DNA of 62,934 nt, taken from Bacteroidota bacterium (GTDB taxonomy: Bacteria; Bacteroidota; Bacteroidia; Sphingobacteriales; Sphingobacteriaceae). Below are positions 22,445 through 32,244 of this stretch, one piece after another. Location of the stretch: contig JABDBM010000015.1 in the NCBI GenBank assembly GCA_013288685.1, positions 1 to 62,934 on the forward strand, written 5' to 3'. A program made the position numbers and the translations under genes. Each line of letters opens with the position of its first letter. Position 1 is the first letter of the stretch. The notes below the pieces were generated by a model. It was given only the letters and a program-made list of their open reading frames with translations. It was not told the origin of the DNA and did no database searches.

Positions 22445-22484
22445 GCGTAAACGTACGGAAATATTACGTACGAAACAAATACGT
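22445..22484 (-). promoter_or_regulatory. Operator-like repeats upstream of the TacAT pair
   Basis: ACGTACG occurs at 22451-22457 and 22466-22472, 15 bases apart, each containing the palindrome CGTACG, with related GCGTAA at 22445 and TACGT at 22480. The set lies 18-57 bases ahead of the antitoxin start. Ribbon-helix-helix antitoxins commonly bind such short palindromes in arrays; binding is inferred. Confidence 0.5.
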
Positions 22485-22684
22485 CACAATAATTTTACCA
22501 TATTTATCTAAAAACGTGCCGGTTTCAAGGAAAATGTGACATCTTTTTAATAAAAATAACTAACTTTAGATAATAGACTATCACAACCTAATTGATGCAT
22601 TTTTAAGCATTACTTCCCCTGGATGCTTACGAATGTAGCTGCAAAGCAATATTTAACTGATTAAATTAACTTTAAATTTATTTT

Positions 22685-25600
22685 ATGCAGAAAAACCTCT
22701 ACTACAAATCCCTCATTTTTCTTTGTAAAAATGTTTATTTAACGGTATTATTCATAGTTTTAATGGGCGGCTTCGCAATAGCTCAGGACCAGGCTGGTTC
22801 AAAGCTGGTTACCGGCACAGTAACCGATGCAACCACAAAAGAACCGCTATTCGGTGTTACCGTTACGCTAAAAGGGACAAAAACCAAAGTTATAACTGAT
22901 TTCAAAGGAATCTACTCCATTGCGGCAAATAGCACTTCGGTGCTTGCGTTTTCATCAACGGGGTATAATCCAACTGAGGTTACTGTTGGCGGCCAAACCG
23001 TAATTGATATTAAATTGGAACCATCCAACGAACAGCTGAAAGACGTGGTGGTTACGGCGCTGGGCATAACCAAAGAGAAACGGGCAGTAGGCTACTCCGT
23101 AGCCGAAGTGAAAGGCGCCTCGCTTACGGAGGCCCGCGAAAACACTTTTGTTAACAGCCTTGAAGGCAGGGTAGCAGGCGTAAGCGTAAGTGGAGTTGCC
23201 ACAGGCCCCAATGGTGCCTCGAACGTTGTTATCCGCGGCATTACCAATATGACTGGTAACAATCAGCCGCTGTATATTTTAAACGGTATTCCATTGGTAA
23301 ATAATAACTATGCCACCACGGATGTTGGCGGCGGCTATGGTGGGAAAGATGGCGGCGACGGTATTGGAGACATTAACCCCGACGATATTGAAAGTGTTTC
23401 GATCTTAAAGGGTGCAGCAGCTACCGCGCTGTACGGCTACCGGGGTTCAAACGGCGTAGTACTCATCACCACCAAAAAAGGTAAAAAAGGAGAGGGGCTT
23501 GGCGTAGAGATCAATTCGAACTACGTGATAGAAAATGTGATTGACGAAACCAATTTTCAAACGGAGTATGGACAGGGCTACAATAACGCCAAACCGGTTA
23601 GTGCAGCGGATGCCTTAGGGTCAATGGAATCGAGCTGGGGTGCAAAATTGGATGGTTCCAATACTTACCAGTTCGACGGAGTTCAAAGGCCCTATTCCGA
23701 AGCCGCCAAAGGTAACCTGGGGCGTTTTTATCAGGCGGGCGGAAATTTCACCAACACCGTATCTTTTAGTAAAGGTTTTGGCGACGACGGTGCAACACGT
23801 TTTTCAGTTAGTAATCTGAACGATCAAAGTTACGTGCCAAACGCCGGTCTTAAACGTTATACATTCAATCAGGTAACAAACCTCAATCTTGATAAACATT
23901 TGACATTGGACCTTTCGTCACAATACGTGACGGAATACACCAAAAATGCACCCAATGTTTCTGATGCGGTAGGCAATTTAAACTGGGGGCCAATGTTTGT
24001 TCCGCCAAATATTAATATTACAACGCTGGCAGGGCCCAACCATAATGGCACCATTGCAAACGGAAACGAATTAAACCCCTTTTCTGATCCGTATACTACC
24101 AACCCTTATTTTGCTGCCTATAAATTTATAGGCGCTATTCATCGCGACCGTTTTACCGGATCGGCCAACACGAAGTACACATTTGATAACGGGATTTTTA
24201 TGGGATTGGCTTTAGCCTATGATTATACCAACGACCGTAATACCAATGTTGAGCCAATTGGCACCGGGTACCTGGTTGACCAGGGTATAACAGGCGATAT
24301 GACCGAGCAAAATGTAAAACAAACGGAATTAAACCTTGATTTTACTACCGGGAAGAAAATTAAATTCAGTAAGGATTTTTCGGGCGATATCTTACTTGGT
24401 GTAAATTATAGAAAATCTATCCAGGAGTTTCTTAACGCCTCGGGCCAAAACTTTGCCATCCCATTTTTATATAATGTAGGCAACCTGGAAAATTATACGG
24501 AAAGCTATGCACTCAATAAAGAAGAATTTCAATCGGTTTATGGAAGTGCCGGTGTATCCTACAAAGGATTCCTTTATGTAACTGTAACCGGCCGTAACGA
24601 CTGGTATTCGACCCTGGCTCCAGGTAAGATAAACTATTTATATCCTTCTATAAATGGTTCATTTATCTTCTCCGAATTATTACACATCCCCAATTTGGAC
24701 ATGGGCAAGCTACGGTTCAGCTATGCCGACGTAGGCGGGGCAGCAGATAATCCTTACCAAACTTTACAAACCTATTCGATACAGGGAACCTTAAATATCA
24801 CCAACGGGATTTTCCCGATAGGATCGGCAGGAAATGGCCAGGTTCCAAACAGCGCACTGAGGCCATCATCAAGAAGTGAAATTGAAGGCGGCTTAGAGCT
24901 GGATTTCTTTAAAAACAGGCTAACATTCGATCTTTCGGTATACCAGAAGAAAGTTACAGATGATATTGTACCTGTTGGTATTGATTATACTTCGGGTTAC
25001 AGCTCGGCCCTGCTTAACGTGGGTACATTGAAGTATACCGGTGTTGAACTTGAATTAGGCGGACAACCTGTAAAAACCAAAAACTTTAGCTGGGACATCC
25101 ATTTAAATGCAACTTATACCAAAGGTAAAGTTGTTTCGTTGGGCGGCCAGCCGCAAATTACCCTGGGCAACGAAGCGGGCGATTGGGGTGCTAACGCTTA
25201 TACGCAACAGGTAGTTGGTAAAGAGCCGCTACAGATAATTGCGTTAGACCCTGCACGGGATAGCCAGGGGAAAATTATAATAGATCCGGGATTAGGCGCA
25301 CCCGACCCTACACTGGCACAACCCAAAGATTTTGGCTCCGCCATTAGTCCATGGATGGGGGGGATCAACAACACGTTCAGGTACGGGCATTTCAATTTAT
25401 CATTTCTTATCGACGGGAAATTTGGCGGGAAATTGTTTTCAAACACCAACCTCATCGCTTATCAGCAGGGGCTATCTAAATTAACCCTGCCCGGCAGGGA
25501 TGTTTTGTATGGAACCAATCAGCAATCTGCCCAGGCCTACTATGGCGACTGGCAGTCGGCAAACGAAGGGATGTTTGTGTACGATGCCAGTTTTATTAAA

Positions 25601-25831
25601 TTCAGGCAGTTAATTGTTGGGTATGATTTTGATACTAAAAAACTATTTAACAATAAAATACATGGTTTACGATTAAGCTTTGTTTGCCATAATGTGTTCA
25701 CTATTAAGAAGCATACACCAAATATTGACCCGGAATCAACCTATTCCGCGTCTATATATACCCAGGGCCTCGAGGCGCCGGCAGTTCCTTATTCCAGAAC
25801 GCTGGGGTTAAATCTTAATATCAAACTATAA
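22685..25831 (+). CDS. SusC/RagA-type TonB-dependent receptor
   Basis: This outer-membrane transporter of 1048 residues imports its ligand using TonB energy and works with a SusD lid. In order: a signal peptide ending FAIAQ (about residue 34), a carboxypeptidase-regulatory-like domain (about 42-115, GTVTDATTKEPLFGVTVTLK), the SusC signature LKDVVVTALGITKEKRAVGY, a plug with NVVIRGITNM and SVSILKGAAATALYGYRGSN, then the 22-strand barrel ending TLGLNLNIKL. The SusD gene follows after 32 bases. No glycan-degrading enzyme is adjacent; the next gene encodes a secreted M1-like peptidase, so a peptide ligand is possible but unproven. Confidence 0.96.
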   Translation: MQKNLYYKSLIFLCKNVYLTVLFIVLMGGFAIAQDQAGSKLVTGTVTDATTKEPLFGVTVTLKGTKTKVITDFKGIYSIAANSTSVLAFSSTGYNPTEVTVGGQTVIDIKLEPSNEQLKDVVVTALGITKEKRAVGYSVAEVKGASLTEARENTFVNSLEGRVAGVSVSGVATGPNGASNVVIRGITNMTGNNQPLYILNGIPLVNNNYATTDVGGGYGGKDGGDGIGDINPDDIESVSILKGAAATALYGYRGSNGVVLITTKKGKKGEGLGVEINSNYVIENVIDETNFQTEYGQGYNNAKPVSAADALGSMESSWGAKLDGSNTYQFDGVQRPYSEAAKGNLGRFYQAGGNFTNTVSFSKGFGDDGATRFSVSNLNDQSYVPNAGLKRYTFNQVTNLNLDKHLTLDLSSQYVTEYTKNAPNVSDAVGNLNWGPMFVPPNINITTLAGPNHNGTIANGNELNPFSDPYTTNPYFAAYKFIGAIHRDRFTGSANTKYTFDNGIFMGLALAYDYTNDRNTNVEPIGTGYLVDQGITGDMTEQNVKQTELNLDFTTGKKIKFSKDFSGDILLGVNYRKSIQEFLNASGQNFAIPFLYNVGNLENYTESYALNKEEFQSVYGSAGVSYKGFLYVTVTGRNDWYSTLAPGKINYLYPSINGSFIFSELLHIPNLDMGKLRFSYADVGGAADNPYQTLQTYSIQGTLNITNGIFPIGSAGNGQVPNSALRPSSRSEIEGGLELDFFKNRLTFDLSVYQKKVTDDIVPVGIDYTSGYSSALLNVGTLKYTGVELELGGQPVKTKNFSWDIHLNATYTKGKVVSLGGQPQITLGNEAGDWGANAYTQQVVGKEPLQIIALDPARDSQGKIIIDPGLGAPDPTLAQPKDFGSAISPWMGGINNTFRYGHFNLSFLIDGKFGGKLFSNTNLIAYQQGLSKLTLPGRDVLYGTNQQSAQAYYGDWQSANEGMFVYDASFIKFRQLIVGYDFDTKKLFNNKIHGLRLSFVCHNVFTIKKHTPNIDPESTYSASIYTQGLEAPAVPYSRTLGLNLNIKL

Positions 25832-25863
25832 GTAATCAGGTGTGAACAATAAGAACTACAGAA

Positions 25864-27438
25864 ATGAAACTTAAAAATATTTACTTACTGACAACGGCAT
25901 TTTTAATGGTGATGGCTGTAGCCTGTAAAAAGGAACTGGCAACCACCAATACCAACCCAAACGCAATTACAGGCGATGCTTATAATCCAAACCTTTTGCT
26001 AACCACAGTTCAGCTAAATTACACCGGGAGCACTAATTTCGGTGGGAGTGCCTGGGCAACAAAATGGGGCGCAGCAGCATGTTTTATTCAGCATACCGCC
26101 TCCACCAACGCCGGGTTTTATTATGGCGACAAATATTTAAATAATATAGGCGCCATGGGCGAAATGTTTCAGGATTCCTATACCTCCGAAGTACAACCCG
26201 CGGTTGAGCTTTTCCTGCTTTCGGCCAATAAACCGCAATACCGTAACCTGCACCAAATGGCAAGAATAATGAAGGCCATGGTGTTTGAACAGATCACAGA
26301 CCAATACGGCGACATCCCTTATTTTCAGGCAGGGTTAGGGTATTATAATCGGATTTATACGCCGGCTTACGACAAACAGCAGGCTATTTATACCGACTTA
26401 CTAAAAGAAGTTTCGCAAGCGGTTGACAGCCTTGATGAAAACGCAGATAAACCAACCGGCGACGTTTTATATTCATCGGCCGGCGACCAGATTGCTGAAT
26501 GGAAACAATTTGGTAACTCGTTATTAGTGCGTATGGCTATGCGTTTAACCAATGTTGACCCTGCAACTGCTAAGAGCTATGTAACCAAAGCTGCCGCCAA
26601 TACCATGAAAAGTAACGACGATAATGCAATTGTGCAGCATCAGGATGGTAATCAATTAACACAAAACAGAGACGCGACAGAAATTTTTGGTAATGACAGT
26701 ACCGATCTCAGACTTTCGAGTGTGTTAGTAAGCAGTATGAAAAACAACGGCGACCCCCGCCTGCCGGTAGTTGCCTGGATATATTCCACAGATGCTAACG
26801 GAAACATTACCAGTGACACCGACCCTAATGACCAGTTAGGCATGCCGCCGGGTTTTATTGTGGGAGGAAACAACCCGCAGCGAGACATTACTAAGCTTGA
26901 TTCGGTACCGGCCAATGGTATTGCCGGCTATTCGCGTTTAAATAACAATATTTTGAATACGGCTGCCCCAACGTTGATTTTAACTTATGCCGAAACCGAG
27001 TTTTTACTGGCAGATGCTGCCAAACGCTGGGGTATAGCCGGCGACGCAGCAACCCATTATAAAAATGGGGTATTAGCAGCCGTTACCCAGTTAGCTGCTT
27101 ATGGAGATGCGGCTACGATAGATGAGGGCGACGCCTTAAGTTATTATGATAATGTGGCTTATGATGATGGCAACGCCCTGGCACAGATTAATACCCAATA
27201 CTGGCTTTGTACGCTTATGGATGAGTACGAAGCATGGGCAAACTGGCGGCGAACGGGATATCCAACCTTGCAGCCAACCAATTATCCGGGTAATGTAACA
27301 AACGGTACCATACCCCGCAGGTTAACCTATCCGCCGAGCCAGAAAGTAACTAATTTAACAAATTATAACACCGCTGTTGCCCGATTAACGGGTGGTGATA
27401 AAATAACCAGCCGCGTTTGGTGGGATACGGCACCGTAA
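25864..27438 (+). CDS. SusD/RagB-family outer-membrane lipoprotein
   Basis: The 524-residue protein begins with a lipoprotein signal, FLMVMAVACKKELATTNTNP, and belongs to the SusD-like_2 branch. Helical TPR-like parts are seen around LHQMARIMKAMVFEQITDQY with GDIPYF and again near TLILTYAETEFLLADAAKRW. SusD proteins sit on the outer face of SusC and capture the ligand. The C-terminal part, YEAWANWRRTGYPTL, is a common feature of this branch. It is co-transcribed with the SusC gene and is followed by a long hairpin that probably ends the unit. Confidence 0.94.
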   Translation: MKLKNIYLLTTAFLMVMAVACKKELATTNTNPNAITGDAYNPNLLLTTVQLNYTGSTNFGGSAWATKWGAAACFIQHTASTNAGFYYGDKYLNNIGAMGEMFQDSYTSEVQPAVELFLLSANKPQYRNLHQMARIMKAMVFEQITDQYGDIPYFQAGLGYYNRIYTPAYDKQQAIYTDLLKEVSQAVDSLDENADKPTGDVLYSSAGDQIAEWKQFGNSLLVRMAMRLTNVDPATAKSYVTKAAANTMKSNDDNAIVQHQDGNQLTQNRDATEIFGNDSTDLRLSSVLVSSMKNNGDPRLPVVAWIYSTDANGNITSDTDPNDQLGMPPGFIVGGNNPQRDITKLDSVPANGIAGYSRLNNNILNTAAPTLILTYAETEFLLADAAKRWGIAGDAATHYKNGVLAAVTQLAAYGDAATIDEGDALSYYDNVAYDDGNALAQINTQYWLCTLMDEYEAWANWRRTGYPTLQPTNYPGNVTNGTIPRRLTYPPSQKVTNLTNYNTAVARLTGGDKITSRVWWDTAP

Positions 27439-27459
27439 CATTAATTTTAGTATTGCTTT

Positions 27460-27515
27460 AGGCCAGGTAAACTTTGCGATCCCTGTATTCGGGGGATGCG
27501 AAAATTACCTGGCCT
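27460..27515 (+). terminator. Long hairpin after the SusCD genes
   Basis: AGGCCAGGTAA (27460-27470) pairs perfectly with TTACCTGGCCT (27505-27515), enclosing a second partly paired segment around GATCCC and GGGAT. Only a short T run follows, so it may act as an attenuator, a terminator or a processing site between SusD and the peptidase gene. Confidence 0.6.
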
Positions 27516-27665
27516 TTGCGTTTAATGCCTGTTTGCCTTCTGCAATTTAGTATGAGCATACTATCCGTATTTACGGATGTTGCGGCTTACCGGGATAAAT
27601 TCAATTTAAGCGATAATACGTATTTTGTAAAATATTCGTTTGCTTTGTCGCAACAAGCGTATATC

Positions 27666-29528
27666 ATGTTAAATAAGTTCATCCCGGTTATCTTCGTTTT
27701 CTTCATTCAAGTCAGTTTAGCACAATCGGTGCTACCGCCATCGCCCGAGATGCAGAATGCCTATAGGAAGGGCAGCCGTGATAAAAATGGAGCACCGGGA
27801 AAAAGTTACTGGCAAAACATAACCGATTATACCATCAAAGTATCCTTCGATCCTGAAACGAGGGAACTGAAAGGCACCGTGGCCATTGCCTACACCAACA
27901 ATAGTCCGGATACACTGAACCGGCTGCTGTTTAAACTTTTTCCCAATCTTTACCAAAAGGAGGCTATGCGCACCATGCCGGTATTACCCGCAGACCTTGG
28001 CGATGGCGTTCATATTAGCCGCTTAGCTATTGATGGCCAGATACCCGAAAAGACTAACCTTATAACGCGCGGAACAAATTTAACAGTGCGCAAGGTACAG
28101 GTATTGCCCGGTCAGCACATACAGGTTACGGTTGATTATAATTACCAGTTAAATAAAGGCTCGTTTATCCGTACGGGGCAAGTGGATACCGGTGCCTTTT
28201 TCATTGCCTACTTTTTTCCGCGGCTGGCCGTTTACGATGATATTGACGGCTGGAACGAATATCCTTACACCGGGCACGATGAGTTTTATAATGATTACGG
28301 CAGGTTTAATGTGGAAATTACCCTGCCCGGCAATTACCTGGCCTGGGCCACCGGCAACTTGCTGAACCCGGATGAAGTTTACACCCCAAAAATTGTAAAG
28401 CGGCTGCACGATGCGGAACAAAGTGACGGTATAACGGATGTTATTACCGCCGCCGACCAAAAGGATGGCAACATTACCATCCCTCAAAAAATAAATACCT
28501 GGAAATTTGGGGCCGATAATGTTACTGATTTTGCCTTCGGTATCAGCAACCACTATGTGTGGAAAGCATCCAGCCTGATGGTAGAGCCTAAAACTGGCAG
28601 GCGCAGCCGTGTGGATGCGGTTTATAACCCGGAGCACGAAGCATACGTGCCGGTTATCAATTACGCCCGCAACACGGTAAAAGCCATGAGTTATAATTTC
28701 CCGGGTCTCCCCTTCCCGTATGCTCATGAAACGGTTTTTGATGGGTTGGATGCGATGGAGTACCCCATGATGGTAAACAACCTGCCCTTTAAAACCAGGG
28801 AGGAGACAGTTGAGCTAACCACACACGAGGTATTCCACACCCTGTTCCCGTTTTTTGTAGGCACCAACGAAACAAAACATGCCTTTATGGACGAAGGCTG
28901 GGCGACGCTCACCGAATTCCTGCTGCATCCATTGGTAGTCCCTGGCGTGCCTCTTGATTATGACATCAGCGATGTAAACAAAAGCGCTGGCACCGAACAG
29001 GATGTGCCCATCATGACGCTTACACCCCAACTATACGGCAAGGCCCGCTTTGCTGATAAGGACCTTAAACCGGCGCTGGGTTATTTATATGTAAAAGAAA
29101 TGCTTGGCGATACATTATTTTTAAAAGCATTAAAACAATACATTCTTACCTGGCAGGGCAAACACCCAACGCCTTATGATTTCTTTTACAGCATCAACAC
29201 AGCCTGCGGCGTAAACCTTAACTGGTTTTGGAACAACTGGTTTTTTAACAAGGGCATTCCGGACCTCGCCATTGGCGCCGTATCGCATACGGGGAAGAAC
29301 TATACCATCAATATTAAAAATTTAGGTACGGAGGTGGTTCCGGTTCATCTTACAGTATGGTATGTTGATGGAAGCAGTGAAGTGATCAGTAAAAGTATAG
29401 CCTGCTGGGCATCGGGATTAAAAACACTCCGACTGAAACTGGTGACTCAAAAACAAATCAAACAACTTGTTTTAGGGACGGCATTCGATGCCGATGTGGA
29501 TAAAAGTAATAATGTATGGAGGCCCTGA
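27666..29528 (+). CDS. Secreted M1-family metallopeptidase
   Basis: The start at 27666 gives the signal peptide MLNKFIPVIFVFFIQVSLAQ; the frame runs further upstream through the hairpin but that part is not protein-like. The gluzincin zinc site is complete: H387-EVF-H391, then Glu410 in MDEGWATL, giving HExxH-x18-E. The exopeptidase loop is DAMEYPMMVNN in place of the usual GAMEN, a change found in distant M1-like enzymes. The N-terminal beta domain includes LFKLFPNLYQKEAM. It would act in the periplasm or outside on peptides. It lies behind SusCD and might process the imported material; this link is inference from position. Confidence 0.9.
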   Translation: MLNKFIPVIFVFFIQVSLAQSVLPPSPEMQNAYRKGSRDKNGAPGKSYWQNITDYTIKVSFDPETRELKGTVAIAYTNNSPDTLNRLLFKLFPNLYQKEAMRTMPVLPADLGDGVHISRLAIDGQIPEKTNLITRGTNLTVRKVQVLPGQHIQVTVDYNYQLNKGSFIRTGQVDTGAFFIAYFFPRLAVYDDIDGWNEYPYTGHDEFYNDYGRFNVEITLPGNYLAWATGNLLNPDEVYTPKIVKRLHDAEQSDGITDVITAADQKDGNITIPQKINTWKFGADNVTDFAFGISNHYVWKASSLMVEPKTGRRSRVDAVYNPEHEAYVPVINYARNTVKAMSYNFPGLPFPYAHETVFDGLDAMEYPMMVNNLPFKTREETVELTTHEVFHTLFPFFVGTNETKHAFMDEGWATLTEFLLHPLVVPGVPLDYDISDVNKSAGTEQDVPIMTLTPQLYGKARFADKDLKPALGYLYVKEMLGDTLFLKALKQYILTWQGKHPTPYDFFYSINTACGVNLNWFWNNWFFNKGIPDLAIGAVSHTGKNYTINIKNLGTEVVPVHLTVWYVDGSSEVISKSIACWASGLKTLRLKLVTQKQIKQLVLGTAFDADVDKSNNVWRP

Positions 29529-29605
29529 AGGAATTCCTGTTTTAACATTTGCATGCCTGAATTTATAAAAATAAATTTGTGAAAGGCAATCAGCAAATAA
29601 TAAAA

Positions 29606-30169
29606 ATGGCGGCAGATGATTTTAAAATAACCATACACATGGTTTCAAGTCTTGATGGCTATATCGCCAAAAAAGACAACAGCGTGTCGTGGTTTAACAC
29701 AGCCAGCAACTACGAGAATGGCGTTAAGCTTACTGCGGAGGAAATGCAGGCGTTTCTTAAAACTATAGACTGCTACATTATGGGTTCCCGGACGTATGAA
29801 CTCGCTTTTGAACTTTCAAAACAGTACGGATGGGCTTACGGCGATGTGCCAACTATCGTATTAACGCACCGTGAACTACCAGTTGAAAGGGCGAACATCG
29901 AAATTTACCAGGGCGATTTGGAAAAACTGGTGAATGAACGACTAAAACCAAACTACAAAAACGTTTGGCTGGTAGGCGGAGCCGAGCTTGCCAGGGATTT
30001 TATACGGTTGGGTTTAGCCGACGACATAAGACAGTCGATTTTGCCCATTATTTTGGGTGACGGAACGCCATTTTATGACCAGATAGGGCGGGAGCAGGCA
30101 TTGCACCTGAGGGACATTACTGCGTACAAAAATGGGATGGTGGAGTTGTGGTATGAGATAAAAAGGTGA
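29606..30169 (+). CDS. Dihydrofolate-reductase-like (RibD C-terminal domain) protein
   Basis: This cytoplasmic protein of about 187 residues belongs to the RibD C-terminal/DHFR-like fold widely found as a stand-alone gene. Markers are IHMVSSLDGYIAKKDNSVSW, then YIMGSRTYELAFE, and VWLVGGAELARDFIRLGLAD with SILPIILGDGTPF. The ATG at 29606 is preferred; a GTG nine codons earlier is possible. Stand-alone members usually lack known substrates and may reduce small molecules with NADPH. It is not part of a riboflavin operon here. Confidence 0.87.
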   Translation: MAADDFKITIHMVSSLDGYIAKKDNSVSWFNTASNYENGVKLTAEEMQAFLKTIDCYIMGSRTYELAFELSKQYGWAYGDVPTIVLTHRELPVERANIEIYQGDLEKLVNERLKPNYKNVWLVGGAELARDFIRLGLADDIRQSILPIILGDGTPFYDQIGREQALHLRDITAYKNGMVELWYEIKR

Positions 30170-30287
30170 CGGGATGGACTCAAAAAACTGCCTGCGGCCA
30201 GAGTTTGGTTGGACGTGCACGTACTGCGCGAATGCGTTAATCAATAATTTCTTGCAATATTTGTAAATGTGGTTTATAGCTATATCC

Positions 30288-30830
30288 ATGAAAAGAACTG
30301 TTTTTTTATTTGCCCCGATTTTATTGGTATGTTGTTTATTTGCCTGCAAAAAGCCCGCTAAAGCGGATATGCTGACTAACAGCAACTATCAGCTTATTGT
30401 CGGCAAATGGACGTTACAGAGACAACGCGTGGTATTTCATATTGACAGCACGCAAACCATGGATAGTACCTACACTCCGAGTATCGATAATAGGGTAGAT
30501 ATACAATTCAATCCGGACAATTCATTTGTCAATATAAAATATTACCCAATCGGCGGCGGTAATACCGGCGAGGGGGGGCTAACAGGATTGTACGGGTTTT
30601 CAGGTTCAGCATTCAGTATGACGAGCCGTGGTATTCAGGGCCTGAGGAGCGGAGACCCTGAATTTGCGGATGATGCTATGGGTAACCTTGGTACGCCCGT
30701 TCTTTTGGCTTATTCAATTAACGTAAATCAACTAACAATAAATGAACTTGATATTGAGATTGTATACACGTACTCCTATAATTATGCGCAGCATTTTAAA
30801 GCGGAAAGCTATTATTATTTTAGTAAATAG
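30288..30830 (+). CDS. Lipocalin-like lipoprotein
   Basis: The ATG at 30288 starts a lipoprotein signal, KRTVFLFAPILLVCCLFACK. The mature part of about 155 residues begins YQLIVGKWTLQRQRVV, the form of the lipocalin-like group of Bacteroidota, followed by beta-rich sequence with VDIQFNPDNSFVNIKYYP. The middle is Gly-rich. Its role is unknown. It is flanked by single genes and I see no operon. Confidence 0.72.
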   Translation: MKRTVFLFAPILLVCCLFACKKPAKADMLTNSNYQLIVGKWTLQRQRVVFHIDSTQTMDSTYTPSIDNRVDIQFNPDNSFVNIKYYPIGGGNTGEGGLTGLYGFSGSAFSMTSRGIQGLRSGDPEFADDAMGNLGTPVLLAYSINVNQLTINELDIEIVYTYSYNYAQHFKAESYYYFSK

Positions 30831-30909
30831 CAATTCCACCAGGCTTAGTCCCCAGCTTCAACGCATGTCGTACGGAGAGTTTTAGAAATTAGTTATATAA
30901 TCACATCAG

Positions 30910-31785
30910 ATGGCTGCAGCAAATTTTCAGGAAATTGACAGGCTTTGGGATTATGATAAACCTCAGGTAACAGAGATGAAATTTAGAGAACTGCTGCCCG
31001 CCGCGGAAAAATCCGAAAATAAATCCTACTACGTCGAATTGTTGACTCAACTTGCAAGAACGCAAAGCTTACAGCGAAAATTTGATGTGGCTCATGAAAT
31101 ATTGGATAACGCACGTCAGATTATTAGTGGCAGGAACATGCCTGTTGCCGAAATCAGGTACCTGCTTGAAAGGGGAAGAACGTTTAACTCGGCCAATGAT
31201 AAGGAGAAGGCAATTGCCCTATTTAAGGAGGCGTATCACCAGGCATTAAACCATAACGAAGATTTTTATGCAATTGATGCGGCCCACATGCTGGGTATTG
31301 CTGAAAAACCACAAGAGCAATTGAGCTGGAACCTGAAGACAATGGACCTGGCGGAAAACAGCACCGACACCAAAGCGAAAAAATGGTTAGGATCCTTATA
31401 TAACAATATTGGATGGACTTATCACGACTTAAAAGACTACACCAAAGCTTTGCATTTTTTTGAAAAAACATTGACCTGGCGAACAGATCAAAAAGACGAG
31501 AAGGGAGTTTTCATCGCCAAATGGTGCATTGGCAGGGTCTGCCGCTCGCTTGACAGAATTGATGATGCGCTAAAAATTCAAAATGAATTACTGGACGAAG
31601 CTCAAAAGAAAAAATTGGAGCCGGGATATGTTTTTGAAGAATTAGCCGAATGTTTATTAATCAAGAACGAACCTAACGAAGCCAAAAAATATTTTCAAAA
31701 GGCGTTTGAAATTCTATCAACTGACATTTGGTTAAAAACAAATGAACAGGAACGGCTTGAGCGTTTGAAGCGGCTTGGGGAGTGA
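30910..31785 (+). CDS. TPR-repeat protein
   Basis: A soluble helical protein of 291 residues without a signal peptide. About six tetratricopeptide-type units can be traced, the best at LGSLYNNIGWTYHDLKDYTK with ALHFFEKTLTW and at AKWCIGRVCRSLDRIDDALK. The last is ECLLIKNEPNEAKKYFQKAF. TPR proteins serve as protein-binding scaffolds, and the partner is unknown. No transcriptional or catalytic domain is fused to it. The gene stands alone on the plus strand. Confidence 0.85.
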   Translation: MAAANFQEIDRLWDYDKPQVTEMKFRELLPAAEKSENKSYYVELLTQLARTQSLQRKFDVAHEILDNARQIISGRNMPVAEIRYLLERGRTFNSANDKEKAIALFKEAYHQALNHNEDFYAIDAAHMLGIAEKPQEQLSWNLKTMDLAENSTDTKAKKWLGSLYNNIGWTYHDLKDYTKALHFFEKTLTWRTDQKDEKGVFIAKWCIGRVCRSLDRIDDALKIQNELLDEAQKKKLEPGYVFEELAECLLIKNEPNEAKKYFQKAFEILSTDIWLKTNEQERLERLKRLGE

Positions 31786-31879
31786 TGTTTTATAAAAGTT
31801 AGACTGGCAAAATTATTAGCTGCTTGAAAACATTTTCTTCAGCCAGGTTGTTGTTATCCCAAATTAAATCTGAACGGTT

Positions 31880-32113
31880 ATGAATGCAAAAACAGCAGTG
31901 GGTATAGCTACCTTGTATTTAATAATTTATGCAGCATTAGCGGAATTAGGATATCCATATCCGGTTGCAGTATTGTTGCTTGCATCGCCACTTGTGATTT
32001 TAGGAGTGGTATTTATCGTGCTAAAAGATAATCGTGTTGAGTATCCGGAATTGGCTGAAGGCGACGAATGGGGTTATCGCGACCAATCTAAAGAAGAATT
32101 GGGTCTGTTTTGA
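31880..32113 (+). CDS. Small two-helix membrane protein
   Basis: A 77-residue protein with two hydrophobic segments, about residues 5-22 and 27-47, and an acidic cytoplasmic tail (EYPELAEGDEWGYRDQ). No family is recognised. It has an ATG start and clear protein-like composition. It is convergent with the FtsX-type permease gene, with a hairpin between them. Confidence 0.65.
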   Translation: MNAKTAVGIATLYLIIYAALAELGYPYPVAVLLLASPLVILGVVFIVLKDNRVEYPELAEGDEWGYRDQSKEELGLF

Positions 32114-32159
32114 AAACACGCGGGGGAGATTTAGATGATCTGTGCGAGTTTGGGCTAAC

Positions 32160-32208
32160 TGAATTGGTTCAGTTAAAGGTGTTATGGCCACCTAACTAAA
32201 TCAATTCA
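32160..32208. terminator. Hairpin between convergent genes
   Basis: TGAATTGGTTCAGTT (32160-32174) pairs with AACTAAATCAATTCA (32194-32208), with two mismatches, around an AAAGGTG-rich loop. It lies between the small membrane protein and the permease gene, which converge, so it may stop transcription from both sides. Confidence 0.45.
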
Positions 32209-32244
32209 CTTTAACTCTATCTAACCTTATCACCCCAATTTAAC

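Noticed and set aside
27474..27665. N-terminal extension of the M1 peptidase
   Set aside because: This part of the frame lies over a hairpin and non-protein-like sequence, and a clear signal peptide starts at 27666.
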